Origin: Gammaproteobacteria bacterium
Lineage (GTDB): Bacteria > Gemmatimonadota > Gemmatimonadetes > Longimicrobiales > Gaopeijiaceae
Length of the DNA stretch: 34,559 nt
Reading direction: 5' to 3'
NCBI GenBank assembly: GCA_028819075.1
Contig: JAPPMM010000013.1
Coordinates: forward strand, 1-34,559
Position numbers and translations under genes: made by a program. Under the pieces are notes generated by a model. That model was not told where the DNA came from. It saw only the letters and a list, made by a program, of their open reading frames with translations, and searched no databases. Positions within the stretch are counted from its first letter, which is position 1. The number at the start of each line of letters is the position of its first letter. Below are positions 33,655-34,559 of the stretch, in pieces.

Positions 33655-34559
33655 TCAGACGGGCTTGACGGGAGCGGCGGCCTTGCTCGCCCCCTGCATG
33701 ACGAGCGCGACGAACCCGGACCCGGCGGAGCCGGAGCCGGACACGAGCATCGAGGCGAGTTCGCCGACCTTGAGCCCGGCCATGAGGCCGGAGACGACGA
33801 GCGGCATGAGGACGACGGCCCAGAGCCAGAGCTCGAACGGGTCCGCCGTTCCGGTGCCCATGAGGGCATCGGCGTAGGTCGTGATGTAGCCCATGCCGAC
33901 GCCCATGAAGACGCGCAGCACGGCCCCGGCCACGACGCCGTAGAGCGTGTAGACCATCATGGTCCGGAACCATCCCCAGAACAGGAACGAGAGCGGCTCG
34001 AAGAGCAGGAACGCGATGAACACCGGACCGAGCAGGATCGCGATGGCGATGGCGACCTGCGCCCAGATCACCTGCGCGTAGGTCACGCAGAACAGCGCCA
34101 GCAGGCAAACCACGAGCGAAGCGCCCATCACGAGCGTGACCAGCGAGGAGAAGATCACGGTCGCGCCCGCCGTCACGACCGAGAGCAGGTTGCCCGTGGA
34201 CCACGCCGCGCCCAGGTGCGCGGAGTACGCCTGCACGAGCGCGGTCATCTCGGTGTAGCCGGCCGACACCACGTCGGACAGGAACAGGTTCTGGAGCCAG
34301 ATCCCGCCTCCGGCGACCATGGCCGGGAACGTGAGCCCGACGCCGGGGATCGGGACGACGTAGTAGTGGAGCAGCGTGCGGGGGATCGCGATCCCGATCA
34401 CGAGCTTGACGATCTCCCACGGCTGGAACGTGCCGCTGAACGCGATCTTGAGTCCGGTCCAGGCGACCATCACGGCGGCGAGCCCGCCCCAGAGCTGGAG
34501 CCCGAGCGTGTGAACGTCGGGCGCGGCCCCGCCGACGACGGTGTCGAGCACCACGTCGA
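33655..34559 (-). CDS. virB6: VirB6/TrbL-like channel protein (ICE-R), 5' end outside window
   Basis: At least 301 residues are in the window; by comparison with ICE-L about 27 N-terminal residues are missing beyond base 34559. Same membrane topology and Gly/Ser-rich C-terminus (SGSGSAGSGFVALVMQGAS). Bases 33962-34368 are identical to ICE-L. Differences elsewhere include MMVY for LMVY and GAS for GAG. Upstream ICE-R genes (virB5, B10, B9, B4, B3, B2, regulator) are expected beyond the window. Confidence 0.88.
   Translation of the reverse strand, partial: DVVLDTVVGGAAPDVHTLGLQLWGGLAAVMVAWTGLKIAFSGTFQPWEIVKLVIGIAIPRTLLHYYVVPIPGVGLTFPAMVAGGGIWLQNLFLSDVVSAGYTEMTALVQAYSAHLGAAWSTGNLLSVVTAGATVIFSSLVTLVMGASLVVCLLALFCVTYAQVIWAQVAIAIAILLGPVFIAFLLFEPLSFLFWGWFRTMMVYTLYGVVAGAVLRVFMGVGMGYITTYADALMGTGTADPFELWLWAVVLMPLVVSGLMAGLKVGELASMLVSGSGSAGSGFVALVMQGASKAAAPVKPV

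Overview
The window is GC-rich bacterial DNA. The proteins at the left edge are lipoproteins with Big_2-type and cadherin-like repeats and leucine-rich repeats joined to HExxH metallopeptidases. This style is common in Gemmatimonadota-like and related environmental lineages; the phylum is my inference from style only, since no marker gene is present.

Layout. (1) 1-7479, + strand: three consecutive genes for large exported proteins, each with a zincin-type HExxH motif. They are an LRR/metzincin protein (5' end outside the window), a Big_2-repeat lipoprotein, and a lipoprotein with six 91-residue tandem repeats plus an IPT/TIG-like domain. (2) 7480-7967: non-coding junction containing a perfect 24-bp palindrome. 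(3) 7968-24514, + strand: an apparently complete integrative conjugative element (ICE-L). It carries an AlpA-type regulator, then virB2-B3-B4-B9-B10-B5-B6-B8 homologues, an unknown 310-aa protein, a 300-bp structured interval with a 99-aa ORF, virD4/traG, virB11/trbB, a small acidic protein, an ArdC-like antirestriction protein, a winged-helix protein, a membrane protein, an Xis-like protein and a tyrosine integrase. (4) 24565-24638: tRNA-Ile(GAT). (5) 24626-34559, - strand: a second, diverged copy of the same element (ICE-R) in opposite orientation, from its integrase through virB6, where the window ends. Its integrase stop codon lies inside the tRNA gene.

How it works together. The VirB/Trb proteins would build a type IV secretion channel (VirB2 pilin, VirB3/B4 assembly ATPase, VirB5/B6/B8 inner membrane and tip, VirB9/B10 core, VirB11 traffic ATPase) that VirD4 feeds with DNA. 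ArdC-like protein would protect incoming DNA. The Xis-like protein and integrase would move the element in and out of the chromosome. Nearly all genes are packed with ATGA/GTGA start-stop overlaps in both copies, so each copy looks like one translationally coupled transcript.

Main points for a second look: the mirror-image pair of related ICEs around one tRNA; a 407-bp perfectly identical tract inside virB6 of otherwise diverged copies, suggesting gene conversion; the conserved inverted-repeat-rich interval upstream of virD4 (candidate oriT or structured RNA) with one compensatory base-pair change; and the absence of any recognisable relaxase in a complete-looking element.
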